Origin: DATCSE01 sp036568605
GTDB taxonomy: Bacteria > Pseudomonadota > Gammaproteobacteria > Burkholderiales > Burkholderiaceae_C
DNA: 16,094 nucleotides
Direction: 5' to 3'
Assembly: GCA_036568605.1 (NCBI GenBank)
Contig: DATCSE010000407.1
Location: 1-16,094 of the forward strand
Positions 6,888 to 13,936 of this stretch are shown here, in pieces. The position numbers were made by a program, and so were the translations under genes. Each line of letters opens with the position of its first letter. Position 1 is the stretch's first letter. Under the pieces are notes generated by a model, which saw nothing but the letters and a program-made list of their open reading frames with translations, searched no databases and was not told the DNA's origin.

Positions 6888-8228
6888 ATGAAGAAGCTGT
6901 TGTTGGCCAAGAACGAACCCGTCCATCCTCGTGCCGAGTCGCCGGCTGCGCCGGACCTGACTGCGGCGATCCGCTCGATCAGCCACCAGGCTTCGAGCAT
7001 CGGCCGCGAGGCGGCGGAGGTGCGCGGTCTGCTGGACGACACGACCAAGGCGTCCGAGCGCAGCGCGCAGGGCATCGCGGCGCTGGTCGAGCAGATCCAG
7101 GGCGTGACCCGCGCACAGGACGGCATCGCGAACGTCTCCAACACCAGCCTCGCGGCAGTGGAGCGCGTGCGCGGCGCGGTGGACGGCGTCGGGCGCGAGG
7201 TCTCCGAAGTCGTCGCCACGCTGCGCGAGGTTGCGGGCGCCGCCGAGAGCATCACGAAGATCGCGCTGCAGACCCGGCTGGTCGCGTTCAACGCATCGGT
7301 CGAGGCCAAGCGGGCCGGCGAGGCCGGGCGCGGCTTCGGCGTGGTCGCCGACGCGGTCAAGGACCTCGCGGCCAAGGTCGAGTCGTCGTCGAAGGAGATC
7401 ATGCGCACCGTCGGCGTGCTCGACGCGCGCGTCGACGCGCTCGCGAAGGAGATCCGCTACGACGAAGGCGCCGACACGCAGGGTGCATTCCACAGCGCGC
7501 TGGCCGACGTGCGCAGCGGCGTCGGCGACATCATCGGCGCCGCGCAGCGCAGCCGCACGGTCTGCGCCGGGCTGGACACGCAGATGGGCGCGATCGTCGC
7601 CGAGATCGGGCAGACCGGCCGCGCGCTCGGTGCCGCGATGAAGCGCAGCGAGAGTTTTCTCGGCGTCTCGGAACGGCTGATCGAGCTGGTCGCCGAATGC
7701 GGCATCGAGACCGAGGACACCCCGTACATCGTCGCCGCGCGTGAAGCGGCCGGGCAGATCGCGCAGCTGCTGACCGATGCGCTGCGCACCGGCACGATCA
7801 GCGAGGCGCACCTGTTCGACGAGGCGTATCAGGCGATCCCGAACACCAACCCGGCGCAGCACACGACCCGCTTCATCGCGCTGGCCGACCGCCTGTTCCC
7901 GCAGGTGCAGGAGCGTGCGCTGGGCCTGAGCGACAAGGTCGTGTTCTGCATCGCGGTGGACCGCAACGGCTATGTCGCGACCCACAACCGCAAGTACAAC
8001 CAGCCGCAGCGCGGCGACCTGGCGTGGGACAGCGCGAACAGCCGCTACCGCCGCATCTTCAACGACCGCACCGGGCTCGCCTCGGCACGCAACCAGCGCC
8101 CGTTCCTGCTGCAGACCTACCGGCGCGACATGGGCGGCGGCCACTTCGTCGTGATGAAGGAAGCGGCCGCGCCCATCGTCGTCAACGGCCGGCATTGGGG
8201 CGGCCTGCGGCTCGCGTTCAAGTTCTGA
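6888..8228 (+). CDS. Soluble methyl-accepting chemotaxis-type receptor with C-terminal sensor domain
   Basis: The 446-residue product has no membrane span or signal peptide, so it should act in the cytoplasm. Residues about 25-265 form a heptad-rich coiled coil. The chemoreceptor hairpin tip that contacts CheA/CheW is at about 124-162 (ALQTRLVAFNASVEAKRAGE, then GRGFGVVADAVKDLA), close to the canonical tip with a few substitutions such as Lys for Ala in the EAAR segment. The last 170 residues form a separate globular domain (CIAVDRNGYVATHNRKYNQP, RRIFNDRTGLASARN, TYRRDMGGG) resembling a Cache/PAS-type sensor conserved in alpha- and betaproteobacterial receptors. The ATG at 6888 is chosen because AAGAAGG lies about six bases upstream; an earlier in-frame TTG at 6855 lacks such a site. 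Its place after fliA suggests control by FliA or a link to motility. The ligand is unknown. Confidence 0.85.
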   Translation: MKKLLLAKNEPVHPRAESPAAPDLTAAIRSISHQASSIGREAAEVRGLLDDTTKASERSAQGIAALVEQIQGVTRAQDGIANVSNTSLAAVERVRGAVDGVGREVSEVVATLREVAGAAESITKIALQTRLVAFNASVEAKRAGEAGRGFGVVADAVKDLAAKVESSSKEIMRTVGVLDARVDALAKEIRYDEGADTQGAFHSALADVRSGVGDIIGAAQRSRTVCAGLDTQMGAIVAEIGQTGRALGAAMKRSESFLGVSERLIELVAECGIETEDTPYIVAAREAAGQIAQLLTDALRTGTISEAHLFDEAYQAIPNTNPAQHTTRFIALADRLFPQVQERALGLSDKVVFCIAVDRNGYVATHNRKYNQPQRGDLAWDSANSRYRRIFNDRTGLASARNQRPFLLQTYRRDMGGGHFVVMKEAAAPIVVNGRHWGGLRLAFKF

Positions 8229-8254
8229 GCGCCAGACGCCCTGTTCGCTGACTG

Positions 8255-8282
8255 CCGTTCGGGCTGAGGTATCGAAGCCCTG
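8255..8282. repeat. Single REP-like arm between two genes
   Basis: The 28 bases starting CCGTTCGGGCTGAGGTATCG match the left arm of the 108-131 element and its flank (through GAAGCCCTG) except for a short difference in the middle. It is a half element without its inverted partner. It ends 15 bases before the next start codon and fills most of the 69-base gap between the chemoreceptor and methyltransferase genes. Confidence 0.75.
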
Positions 8283-8297
8283 CCGCGCTCCAGCACC

Positions 8298-9038
8298 ATG
8301 ACCCAACCCTGGCCGCTTCCTGCCCTGTTGAGCTGGCTTGCGTGCTGGGCACTGTTCTTCGTCGCCGGTGCGCTCGATGTGCCGCAAGCTGCTGCACTCG
8401 CGCTGGCCGTGGGGCTGGGTATCGTGCTGAGCGTGTCGGTCGCGACCAACATCTGGCGACGCACGCTGATCGCGCTGGGCTTCCCGCTCTCGCTCGCCGT
8501 ATCGGGCCTCGCCGCCTCGCCGCCGGCCTGGGCCTGGCTGCTGCCGCTGGTGCTGCTGGTCGTCGTCTACCCGCTGCGCGCGTGGCGCGATGCGCCGCTG
8601 TTCCCGACGCCGACCGACGCGCTGGCCGGCCTCGCGCAGCTCGCACCGCTGCCGCCGGGCGCGCACATCGTCGATGCCGGCTGCGGGCTCGGCGACGGGT
8701 TGCGCGAGTTGCGGCGCGAGTACCCGCAGGCCGCGATCGTCGGCTGGGAATGGAGCTGGCCGCTGCGTCTGGCCTGCGCGCTGCGCTGCCGCGATGCGAC
8801 CGTGCGGCGCGCCGACATCTGGGCCGTGGACTGGTCGCCGTTCGCGCTGGTCTATCTGTTCCAGCGCCCCGAGAGCATGGCGCGCGCCGTCGCCAAGGCG
8901 ATGCGCGAACTGCAGCCCGGGGCGTGGCTCGCGAGCCTGGAGTTCGATGCGCCAGGGCTGGCGGCGAGCAAGGTGCTCGAATGTGCCGATGGGCGGCGCG
9001 TCTGGCTGTACCAGGTGCCGATGCGGCGGCGCTCCTGA
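8298..9038 (+). CDS. Membrane-anchored class I SAM-dependent methyltransferase-like protein
   Basis: The 246-residue product has two parts. Residues about 8-92 are strongly hydrophobic and fit four membrane spans (near 8-27, 30-50, 55-72 and 76-92). Residues about 93-246 form a compact Rossmann-type domain with the SAM-binding motif I DAGCGLG at 126-132. An acidic residue follows in GWEWS at the end of the second strand, then RRADIWAVDW and a late strand GAWLASLEF. This fits class I methyltransferases, with the catalytic domain probably on the cytoplasmic side. The substrate cannot be told from sequence. The ATG at 8298 is the first plausible start; no good Shine-Dalgarno is seen, since the REP-like arm occupies the upstream gap. 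Whether it is co-transcribed with the chemoreceptor gene is uncertain. Confidence 0.75.
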   Translation: MTQPWPLPALLSWLACWALFFVAGALDVPQAAALALAVGLGIVLSVSVATNIWRRTLIALGFPLSLAVSGLAASPPAWAWLLPLVLLVVVYPLRAWRDAPLFPTPTDALAGLAQLAPLPPGAHIVDAGCGLGDGLRELRREYPQAAIVGWEWSWPLRLACALRCRDATVRRADIWAVDWSPFALVYLFQRPESMARAVAKAMRELQPGAWLASLEFDAPGLAASKVLECADGRRVWLYQVPMRRRS

Positions 9039-9097
9039 ATCGCAGCCATCACGGTTCTGCGGCAACAACCGTTGGGGGTGCGAGGCCGAGCGGGGTC

Positions 9098-9103
9098 TAT
9101 AGT
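9098..9103 (+). promoter_or_regulatory. Candidate -10 box (TATAGT) just before the META-domain gene
   Basis: TATAGT matches the sigma-70 -10 consensus at 5 of 6 positions in otherwise GC-rich DNA. It ends six bases before the ATG at 9110, so a start point at the usual distance would fall on or next to the start codon and give a leaderless mRNA. The -35 is weak: TTGGGG at 9072 is spaced 20 bases away, longer than ideal. Confidence 0.45.
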
Positions 9104-9109
9104 GTTCCG

Positions 9110-9673
9110 ATGCACGCCGACCTCCGATTCGTTCACGCCGCCCGCTGGGCCGCATGCGCGGTGCTGCTGTGCGGGTTCGCCGCCACGCTGGCTCACGCCG
9201 CGGACAGCGCCGCCTCGTCGCCGCCGACCGACACCGCGGTGCCCATGCCGCAGACGCCGCTGGACCTGCGCTGGGTGCTGCTGAACCTCGGGCATGCGCG
9301 GATCAAGAGCCCGAAGAGCACCGCGCCCGAGTCGTACATGGTCCTGACCGCCACGGCGGGCGCGGCTGCTGCCAGCAGCGCCTCGGGCACGTCACGCTCC
9401 GGCAAGCTCGAAGGCTTCGGCGGCTGCAACCAGATCACCGGCAAGTTCGAGCTCGACGGACCGCGGCTCACCTTCGGCCCGGGCATAGGCATGACGCGCA
9501 TGGCCTGCACCGATCGTGCCGCACTGGACCGCGAAAGCGCCTTCGCCCAGGCGCTGCAGGCGTGTGCCCGCTGGCGCATCGTCAACGGAGGGCTCGACGG
9601 TCCGGCACTGGAATTGCTGGATGAGACCGGCATGGTGCTGGCGCAGTTCATCGTCCAGCCGCCGCGCCGCTGA
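9110..9673 (+). CDS. Secreted META/HslJ-domain protein
   Basis: The 187-residue product begins with a basic N-terminus, a hydrophobic core (about 13-27) and an AHA-AD signal peptidase I site at 30/31, so it should be exported to the periplasm. No proper lipobox surrounds Cys21. The mature part carries a META (HslJ-type) domain: GFGGCNQITGKFELDG (102-117), MTRMACTD (128-135), an E-x-AFxxAL helix (142-149) and a closing strand pair LELLDETGMVLAQF. HslJ proteins are outer-membrane or periplasmic heat-shock-associated proteins of poorly known role. The frame is open far upstream (to 8342), but that part is the shadow of the methyltransferase gene. The ATG at 9110 is chosen for the signal peptide and the nearby -10 box. 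The next gene starts 28 bases downstream. Confidence 0.85.
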   Translation: MHADLRFVHAARWAACAVLLCGFAATLAHAADSAASSPPTDTAVPMPQTPLDLRWVLLNLGHARIKSPKSTAPESYMVLTATAGAAAASSASGTSRSGKLEGFGGCNQITGKFELDGPRLTFGPGIGMTRMACTDRAALDRESAFAQALQACARWRIVNGGLDGPALELLDETGMVLAQFIVQPPRR

Positions 9674-9701
9674 ACCCACATCCGCCACGAGACCACGCCG
9701 C

Positions 9702-10979
9702 ATGCTCGATCTGCTGATCCGCAACGCCGCGCTGCCCGATGGCCGCACCGGCATGGCCATCGCCGTGCAAGGCGGCCGCATCGTCGAGGTCGCTCCCGGG
9801 CTCGAGGCGCCGGCTCACGAGACGGTGGACGCGGCCGGGCTGCTGGTGGCGCCGCCATTCGTCGACGCCCACTTCCACATGGACGCGACGCTGAGCTACG
9901 GCCTGCCGCGCGTCAACCAGAGCGGCACGCTGCTCGAGGGCATCGCGCTGTGGGGCGAGCTGAAGCCGCTGCTGAGCGCCGAAGCGCTGATCGAGCGCGC
10001 GCTCGCGTACTGCGACTGGGCCGTCGCCAAAGGGCTGCTCGCGATCCGCTCGCACGTGGACACCAGCGACGCCAGCCTGCTCGCGGTCGAGGCGCTGCTC
10101 GAGGTCAAGCGCCGGGTCGCGCCGTACCTGGACCTGCAGCTGGTCGCGTTCCCGCAGGACGGCGTGTTGCGCACGCCGGGCGGCATCGAGAGCCTGACGC
10201 GTGCATTGGACAAGGGCGTCGACGTCGTCGGCGGCATTCCGCACTTCGAGCGCACGATGGCCGACGGCACCGCGAGCGTGAGGCTGCTGTGCGAGCTCGC
10301 GGCGCAGCGCGGCCTGCCGGTCGACATGCACTGCGACGAGTCGGACGACCCGCACTCGCGTCACATCGAGACGCTGGCCGCCGAAACCGTGCGGCTCGGG
10401 CTGCAGGGCCGCGTCACCGGCTCGCACTGCACGTCGATGCACTCGATGGACAACTACTACGTCAGCAAGCTGCTGCCGCTGATCGCCGAGGCCCGCGTGC
10501 AGGTCGTCGCGAACCCGCTGATCAACATCACGCTGCAGGGCCGGCACGACACCTACCCGAAGCGCCGCGGCATGACGCGTGTGCCGGAGCTGCTGGCGCA
10601 CGGCGTCAACGTCGCGTTCGGCCACGACTGCGTGATGGACCCGTGGTACAGCCTGGGCTCGGGCGACATGCTGGAGGTCGCGCAGATGGGCCTGCATGTG
10701 GCGCAGATGACGAGCCAGCGCGGCATGCGCGATTGCTTCGACGCGGTGACCGTCAACGCGGCGAAGGTGCTGGGCCTCGAGCACTACGGCCTGGAACCCG
10801 GCTGCGATGCGAGCTTCGTGCTGCTGCAGGCGCGCGACGCGGTCGAGGCGATCCGCCTGCGGGCGACGCGGCTGAAGGTCTACCGACGCGGCAAGCTGCT
10901 CGCGCAGACGCCGCCGGCGACGGCGGCGCTGGACCTGCCCGGCCGCCCGGCGCAGGCCGATTTCATGCACCGCCGCTGA
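9702..10979 (+). CDS. codA: Cytosine deaminase family amidohydrolase
   Basis: The 425-residue product aligns end to end with E. coli cytosine deaminase (about 427 residues), a metal-dependent amidohydrolase that converts cytosine to uracil for pyrimidine salvage. Visible motifs are the metal pair HFHMD (57-61), NQSGTLLEGI, the RSHVD segment, HCDES (His210, Glu213), the ligand histidine in SHCTSMHS (His242), LQGRHDTYPKRRG and the final metal aspartate in FGHDCVMDPWYSLG (Asp309). The E. coli enzyme reads GHDD here; this one has Cys310 where E. coli has Asp314, a residue near the substrate, so the preferred base may differ. A longer in-frame opening back to 9516 overlaps the META gene and was rejected; the ATG at 9702 fits the family N-terminus. 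No permease gene (codB) lies alongside. Confidence 0.85.
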   Translation: MLDLLIRNAALPDGRTGMAIAVQGGRIVEVAPGLEAPAHETVDAAGLLVAPPFVDAHFHMDATLSYGLPRVNQSGTLLEGIALWGELKPLLSAEALIERALAYCDWAVAKGLLAIRSHVDTSDASLLAVEALLEVKRRVAPYLDLQLVAFPQDGVLRTPGGIESLTRALDKGVDVVGGIPHFERTMADGTASVRLLCELAAQRGLPVDMHCDESDDPHSRHIETLAAETVRLGLQGRVTGSHCTSMHSMDNYYVSKLLPLIAEARVQVVANPLINITLQGRHDTYPKRRGMTRVPELLAHGVNVAFGHDCVMDPWYSLGSGDMLEVAQMGLHVAQMTSQRGMRDCFDAVTVNAAKVLGLEHYGLEPGCDASFVLLQARDAVEAIRLRATRLKVYRRGKLLAQTPPATAALDLPGRPAQADFMHRR

Positions 10980-11000
10980 GCCGCCGGCTCGCGGCTCAGC
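10975..11000. terminator. Perfect hairpin between convergent genes
   Basis: GCTGAGCCGC (10975-10984) and GCGGCTCAGC (10991-11000) are perfect inverted repeats around a 6-base loop. The left arm contains the stop codon of the cytosine deaminase gene (10977-10979). The right arm contains the complement of the stop codon of the facing VOC gene (10996-10998). The symmetry suits a bidirectional terminator or mRNA 3-prime end stabiliser. No U-tract follows on either strand, so classical intrinsic termination is unproven. Confidence 0.6.
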
Positions 11001-11478
11001 TCGATTCCGCCGAACCTTCCTGCTGCATCAACGCCGTGTAGCGGCGCTGCATCTCGGCGGGGTCCAGCGCCTCGATCGAATGCCCGATCAGCCAGGTGGT
11101 GCCGAACGGGCAGCGCACCTTGCCGCTGCGTTCGCCGTAGAACTGATCCTGCGGCGCCATCAGCAGCGTCGCCCCGGCCTCGACGGCGCGCTCGATCATC
11201 GCGTCGGCATCGTCGACATGCAGGTGCACGCTCGCGCCGCCGTCTTCGCCTTCGGCCGGCGCGTGGATGCCGTACTCCGGGAACGGGTCGGACAGCATCA
11301 CGACCGCCGGCCCGAACTGCAGCTCGACATGGCCGATGCGGCCCGACGGTTCGCTGAGGCGGAAGCGCTCGACCGCGCCGAAGGCCGCGGTGTAGAAGCG
11401 CACCGCGGCATTCGCGTCGCGGACCCGCAGGTACGGAAAGATCTCGTGGATGGTGTTGGGGCGGTCGGGTGCCGGCAT
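10996..11478 (-). CDS. VOC (glyoxalase/bleomycin-resistance fold) family protein
   Basis: The 160-residue product has the two-module vicinal-oxygen-chelate layout. The first module is about 10-65 (IFPYLRVRDANAAVRFYTAAFGA, then GHVELQFGPAVVMLSD). The second is about 82-137 (VHLHVDDADAMIERAVEAG, QFYGERSGKVRCPFGTTW, ending at an acidic HSIEAL). It resembles the PhnB-like/glyoxalase-related branch, whose members include metal-dependent lyases, dioxygenases and drug-binding proteins; the substrate is not predictable. AGGAGA lies seven bases upstream of the ATG, the clearest ribosome site in the window. It lies 37 bases downstream of the AraC-type regulator on the same strand, and such regulator-VOC pairs are common, so it may be that regulator's target or partner. 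Confidence 0.88.
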   Translation of the reverse strand: MPAPDRPNTIHEIFPYLRVRDANAAVRFYTAAFGAVERFRLSEPSGRIGHVELQFGPAVVMLSDPFPEYGIHAPAEGEDGGASVHLHVDDADAMIERAVEAGATLLMAPQDQFYGERSGKVRCPFGTTWLIGHSIEALDPAEMQRRYTALMQQEGSAESS

Positions 11479-11515
11479 GGGCGTGTCTCCTGGCTTAGGC
11501 GCGTTGTCCGGGTGC

Positions 11516-12385
11516 CTACGATGCCGCGACGCGTTCGAGCCGTCTTGTAGATTTTTCGGCCGGCGTGGCCAGCGCCACGTGGTTCGGATGGTCGGGCGCC
11601 AGCGGCCGGTATGCGCGGGGGGGCATCCCGGCGAAGCGCCGGAATTCGTGGACCAGATGCGGCTGGTCGCTGTAGCCCGTGTCCAGCGCGACCTGGGCCC
11701 AATCGATGCGGCCGCCGCGCGCGGCGACTGCCAGCACCGCCTGGAAGCGGCGCACCCGGCAGTAGCGCTTCGGGCTCAGCCCGACCGCGGCGCGAAAGCG
11801 TGCGATGAAACGCTCGGCCGGGAGCCCGCTGGCCGCCTGCACCGCGGCCACGCGGGCCAGCGCCGGCTGCGCGTCGAAGCGCTGCGCCGCGGCGAGCATC
11901 GCGGTGTCTATCGGCTGCGCGGCGCTCAGCAGCCGCCGCGTCAGCCAATGCTCGAGCCGGCGCAGCCGCGCCGCGAGCGTCGCGTCGGCGAGCAGCTGCT
12001 CGTGCAGCTCGGCTGCCGCCGCCGGGTCCCACAGGTCCGCGAGCGTGACGTGTTCGTTCGCGAGCTCGTGCATCGGCACGCCGGCCAGCACCGCGGCGCC
12101 ACCGGGCCGGAAGTGCACGCCGACCACGCTGGAGGGCACATCGGTACCGCCGCGCACCAGAGGCTGGTCGCGCGCGCCCTGCAGCGCGCCGCCGCGCAGG
12201 CGCCAGCCGACGAGATCCTGCTCGTCGGCGTAGCGCACCAGATGGGTCTGCCACAGCGGGATCACGATGTCGACGCAGCCGCTGGGCAGGCAACGCTCGC
12301 GCGCGTGCGGCAGCGCGCCCCGCTCGGCGGCCCACAGGGAGGCTACGCACAGGTCCAGCGGTGGGGCAGGGCGATGCAGCAGCAT
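11516..12385 (-). CDS. AraC-family transcriptional regulator
   Basis: The 289-residue product has an N-terminal domain (about 1-135, including SGCVDIVIPLWQT and HFRPGGAAVLAGVPMHELAN) of the kind found in a large group of AraC regulators that sense unknown small ligands. Its C-terminal double helix-turn-helix spans about 174-262. The second motif is clear: DWAQVALDTGYSDQPHLVHE, then FRRFAGMPPRAYRP, preceded by GLSPKRYCRVRRFQ. The ATG follows a G-rich stretch (GGGGGGAC) that can serve as a ribosome site. It starts 20 bases after the argH stop on the same strand and precedes the VOC gene by 37 bases, so the three may share a transcript. Its target is inferred to be local. Confidence 0.92.
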   Translation of the reverse strand: MLLHRPAPPLDLCVASLWAAERGALPHARERCLPSGCVDIVIPLWQTHLVRYADEQDLVGWRLRGGALQGARDQPLVRGGTDVPSSVVGVHFRPGGAAVLAGVPMHELANEHVTLADLWDPAAAAELHEQLLADATLAARLRRLEHWLTRRLLSAAQPIDTAMLAAAQRFDAQPALARVAAVQAASGLPAERFIARFRAAVGLSPKRYCRVRRFQAVLAVAARGGRIDWAQVALDTGYSDQPHLVHEFRRFAGMPPRAYRPLAPDHPNHVALATPAEKSTRRLERVAAS

Positions 12386-12405
12386 GTCCCCCCGCCGTCG
12401 TCAGA

Positions 12406-13812
12406 TCATCCGGCGAGCCGCGCCCGGTGCGCCGCGATCTGCGTACGCACCTGCGCGGGCGCGGTCCCGCCCAGCACGTTGCGCGCGTTCAGCGAGCCGC
12501 GCAGGCTGAGCACGTCGTAGACATCCTCGCCGATCGCGGGGTGGAACGACTGCAGCGTGGCCAACGGCAGCTCGGCCAGGTCCACGCCTTGCGCGATCGC
12601 GTCCTTGACCGCATGCGCGACGACCTCGTGCGCATCGCGGAACGGGAGGCCCTTCTTCGCGAGGTAGTCGGCGAGGTCGGTCGCGGTCGCGTAGCCGCGC
12701 CGCGCGGCGCGCTCCATCGCCTCGGGCTTGACGACGATGCCGCCGGCCATCTCGGCCATGATGCGCAAGGTGTCGCGCAGCGTGTCGACCGCGTCGAACA
12801 GCGGCTCCTTGTCTTCCTGGTTGTCCTTGTTGTAGGTCAGCGGCTGGCCCTTCATCAGCGTCAGCAGCGCCGTCAGGTGGCCGTAGACGCGGCCGCTCTT
12901 GCCGCGCGCGAGTTCGGCGACGTCGGGGTTGCGCTTCTGCGGCATGATGGATGAGCCGGTGCAGTAGCGGTCGGCCAGGTCGATGAAATCGAAGTTCTGG
13001 CTCTTCCAGAGGACGATCTCCTCGGCGAGCCGCGAGACGTGCATCATCGCGATCGCGGCGAACGACGCGAACTCGATCGCGAAGTCGCGGTCGCTGACTG
13101 CATCGAGGCTGTTCGCGCAGACGCCGTCGAAACCCAGCGTCTTCGCGACCCGCTCGCGGTCCAGCGGGTAGCTGGTGCCGGCCAGCGCCGCAGCGCCCAG
13201 CGGCAGCAGGTTGACCCGCTTGCGCACGTCGGCCAGGCGCTCGGCATCGCGCTTGAACATCTCGACGTACGCCAGCAGGTGGTGTGCAAAGCTCACCGGC
13301 TGAGCCACCTGCATGTGCGTGAAGCCGGGCAGGATGGTCTCGACGTTGTTCTCGGCGACGTCGACCAGCGCGCGCTGCATCTGCGCGAGCAGCGGGGCCA
13401 GCGCGTCGATCTCGTCGCGCAGCCACAGGCGCACGTCGGTCGCGACCTGGTCGTTGCGCGAGCGGCCGGTGTGCAGCCGCTTGCCGGCATCGCCGACCAG
13501 CGTCGTCAGCCGCGCCTCGATGTTCAGGTGCACGTCTTCGAGCTCCAGCTTCCACTCGAAGCGGCCCGATTCGATCTCGGCGCGGATCTGCGCCATCCCG
13601 CGTTCGATCGCGGCATGGTCGGCGGCACCGATGATCCCTTGCGCGGCCAGCATCTCGGCGTGCGCAAGGCTGCCGGCGATGTCGGCCTTCCACAGCCGCT
13701 TGTCGAACTCGACGCTCGAGGTGTAGCGCTTGACGAGCTCGCTCATCGGCTCGGAGAACAGCGCGGACCAGGCTTCGGATTTCTTGTCGAGTTGATTCGA
13801 GGAGGAGGACAT
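12406..13812 (-). CDS. argH: Argininosuccinate lyase
   Basis: ArgH cleaves argininosuccinate to arginine and fumarate, the last step of arginine synthesis, as a cytosolic homotetramer of the fumarase/aspartase superfamily. The 468-residue product has all signatures: HTGRSRND at 114-121, the catalytic histidine in GFTHMQ (His166), and the superfamily loop GSSIMPQKRNPD from 286, with Ser288 as catalytic base and Lys293. Length is normal. The frame is open further upstream to 14409, but that part lies antisense to the kinase gene; the ATG at 13812 gives the expected MSSSSNQLDKKSEAW start. No Shine-Dalgarno is visible before it. It is transcribed away from the LytS/AlgZ-type kinase, matching the known argH-algZ neighbourhood. 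Confidence 0.98.
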   Translation of the reverse strand: MSSSSNQLDKKSEAWSALFSEPMSELVKRYTSSVEFDKRLWKADIAGSLAHAEMLAAQGIIGAADHAAIERGMAQIRAEIESGRFEWKLELEDVHLNIEARLTTLVGDAGKRLHTGRSRNDQVATDVRLWLRDEIDALAPLLAQMQRALVDVAENNVETILPGFTHMQVAQPVSFAHHLLAYVEMFKRDAERLADVRKRVNLLPLGAAALAGTSYPLDRERVAKTLGFDGVCANSLDAVSDRDFAIEFASFAAIAMMHVSRLAEEIVLWKSQNFDFIDLADRYCTGSSIMPQKRNPDVAELARGKSGRVYGHLTALLTLMKGQPLTYNKDNQEDKEPLFDAVDTLRDTLRIMAEMAGGIVVKPEAMERAARRGYATATDLADYLAKKGLPFRDAHEVVAHAVKDAIAQGVDLAELPLATLQSFHPAIGEDVYDVLSLRGSLNARNVLGGTAPAQVRTQIAAHRARLAG

Positions 13813-13936
13813 GGCGGAACGGGACGAAGAACGACGGCGGCAGGCAGAGCGAACGGCAGCGGATGCGCAACACCGCACGCGTTCGGCCCGGGCACGCGCT
13901 GGAGTCGCGCGCGGGAGTTGAGGACAATTATCCGAC
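13813..13936. promoter_or_regulatory. Divergent argH / kinase intergenic region
   Basis: These 124 bases separate two genes read in opposite directions. They are GC-rich apart from one A/T island, ACAATTATC (13924-13932). On the minus strand this gives GATAAT, one mismatch from the -10 consensus, about 115 bases upstream of argH. On the plus strand AATTAT (13926-13931) sits five bases before the kinase ATG and would give a near-leaderless message. No convincing -35 was found for either. Confidence 0.35.

Noticed and set aside
9051..9072. Hairpin ACGGTT / AACCGT after the methyltransferase gene
   Set aside because: Only 6 bp with a 10-base loop and no T-tract; too weak to call a terminator.
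8342..9109. N-terminal extension of the META-domain frame and, similarly, 9516-9701 for the deaminase and 13813-14409 for argH
   Set aside because: These extensions overlap other genes in shifted frames or antisense, and destroy the signal peptide or normal family N-terminus.
6792..9155. 787-residue minus-strand open frame spanning the chemoreceptor and methyltransferase genes
   Set aside because: Low-complexity Arg/Gln/Asp-rich translation, antisense to two genes with clear domains, and crossing intergenic repeats.
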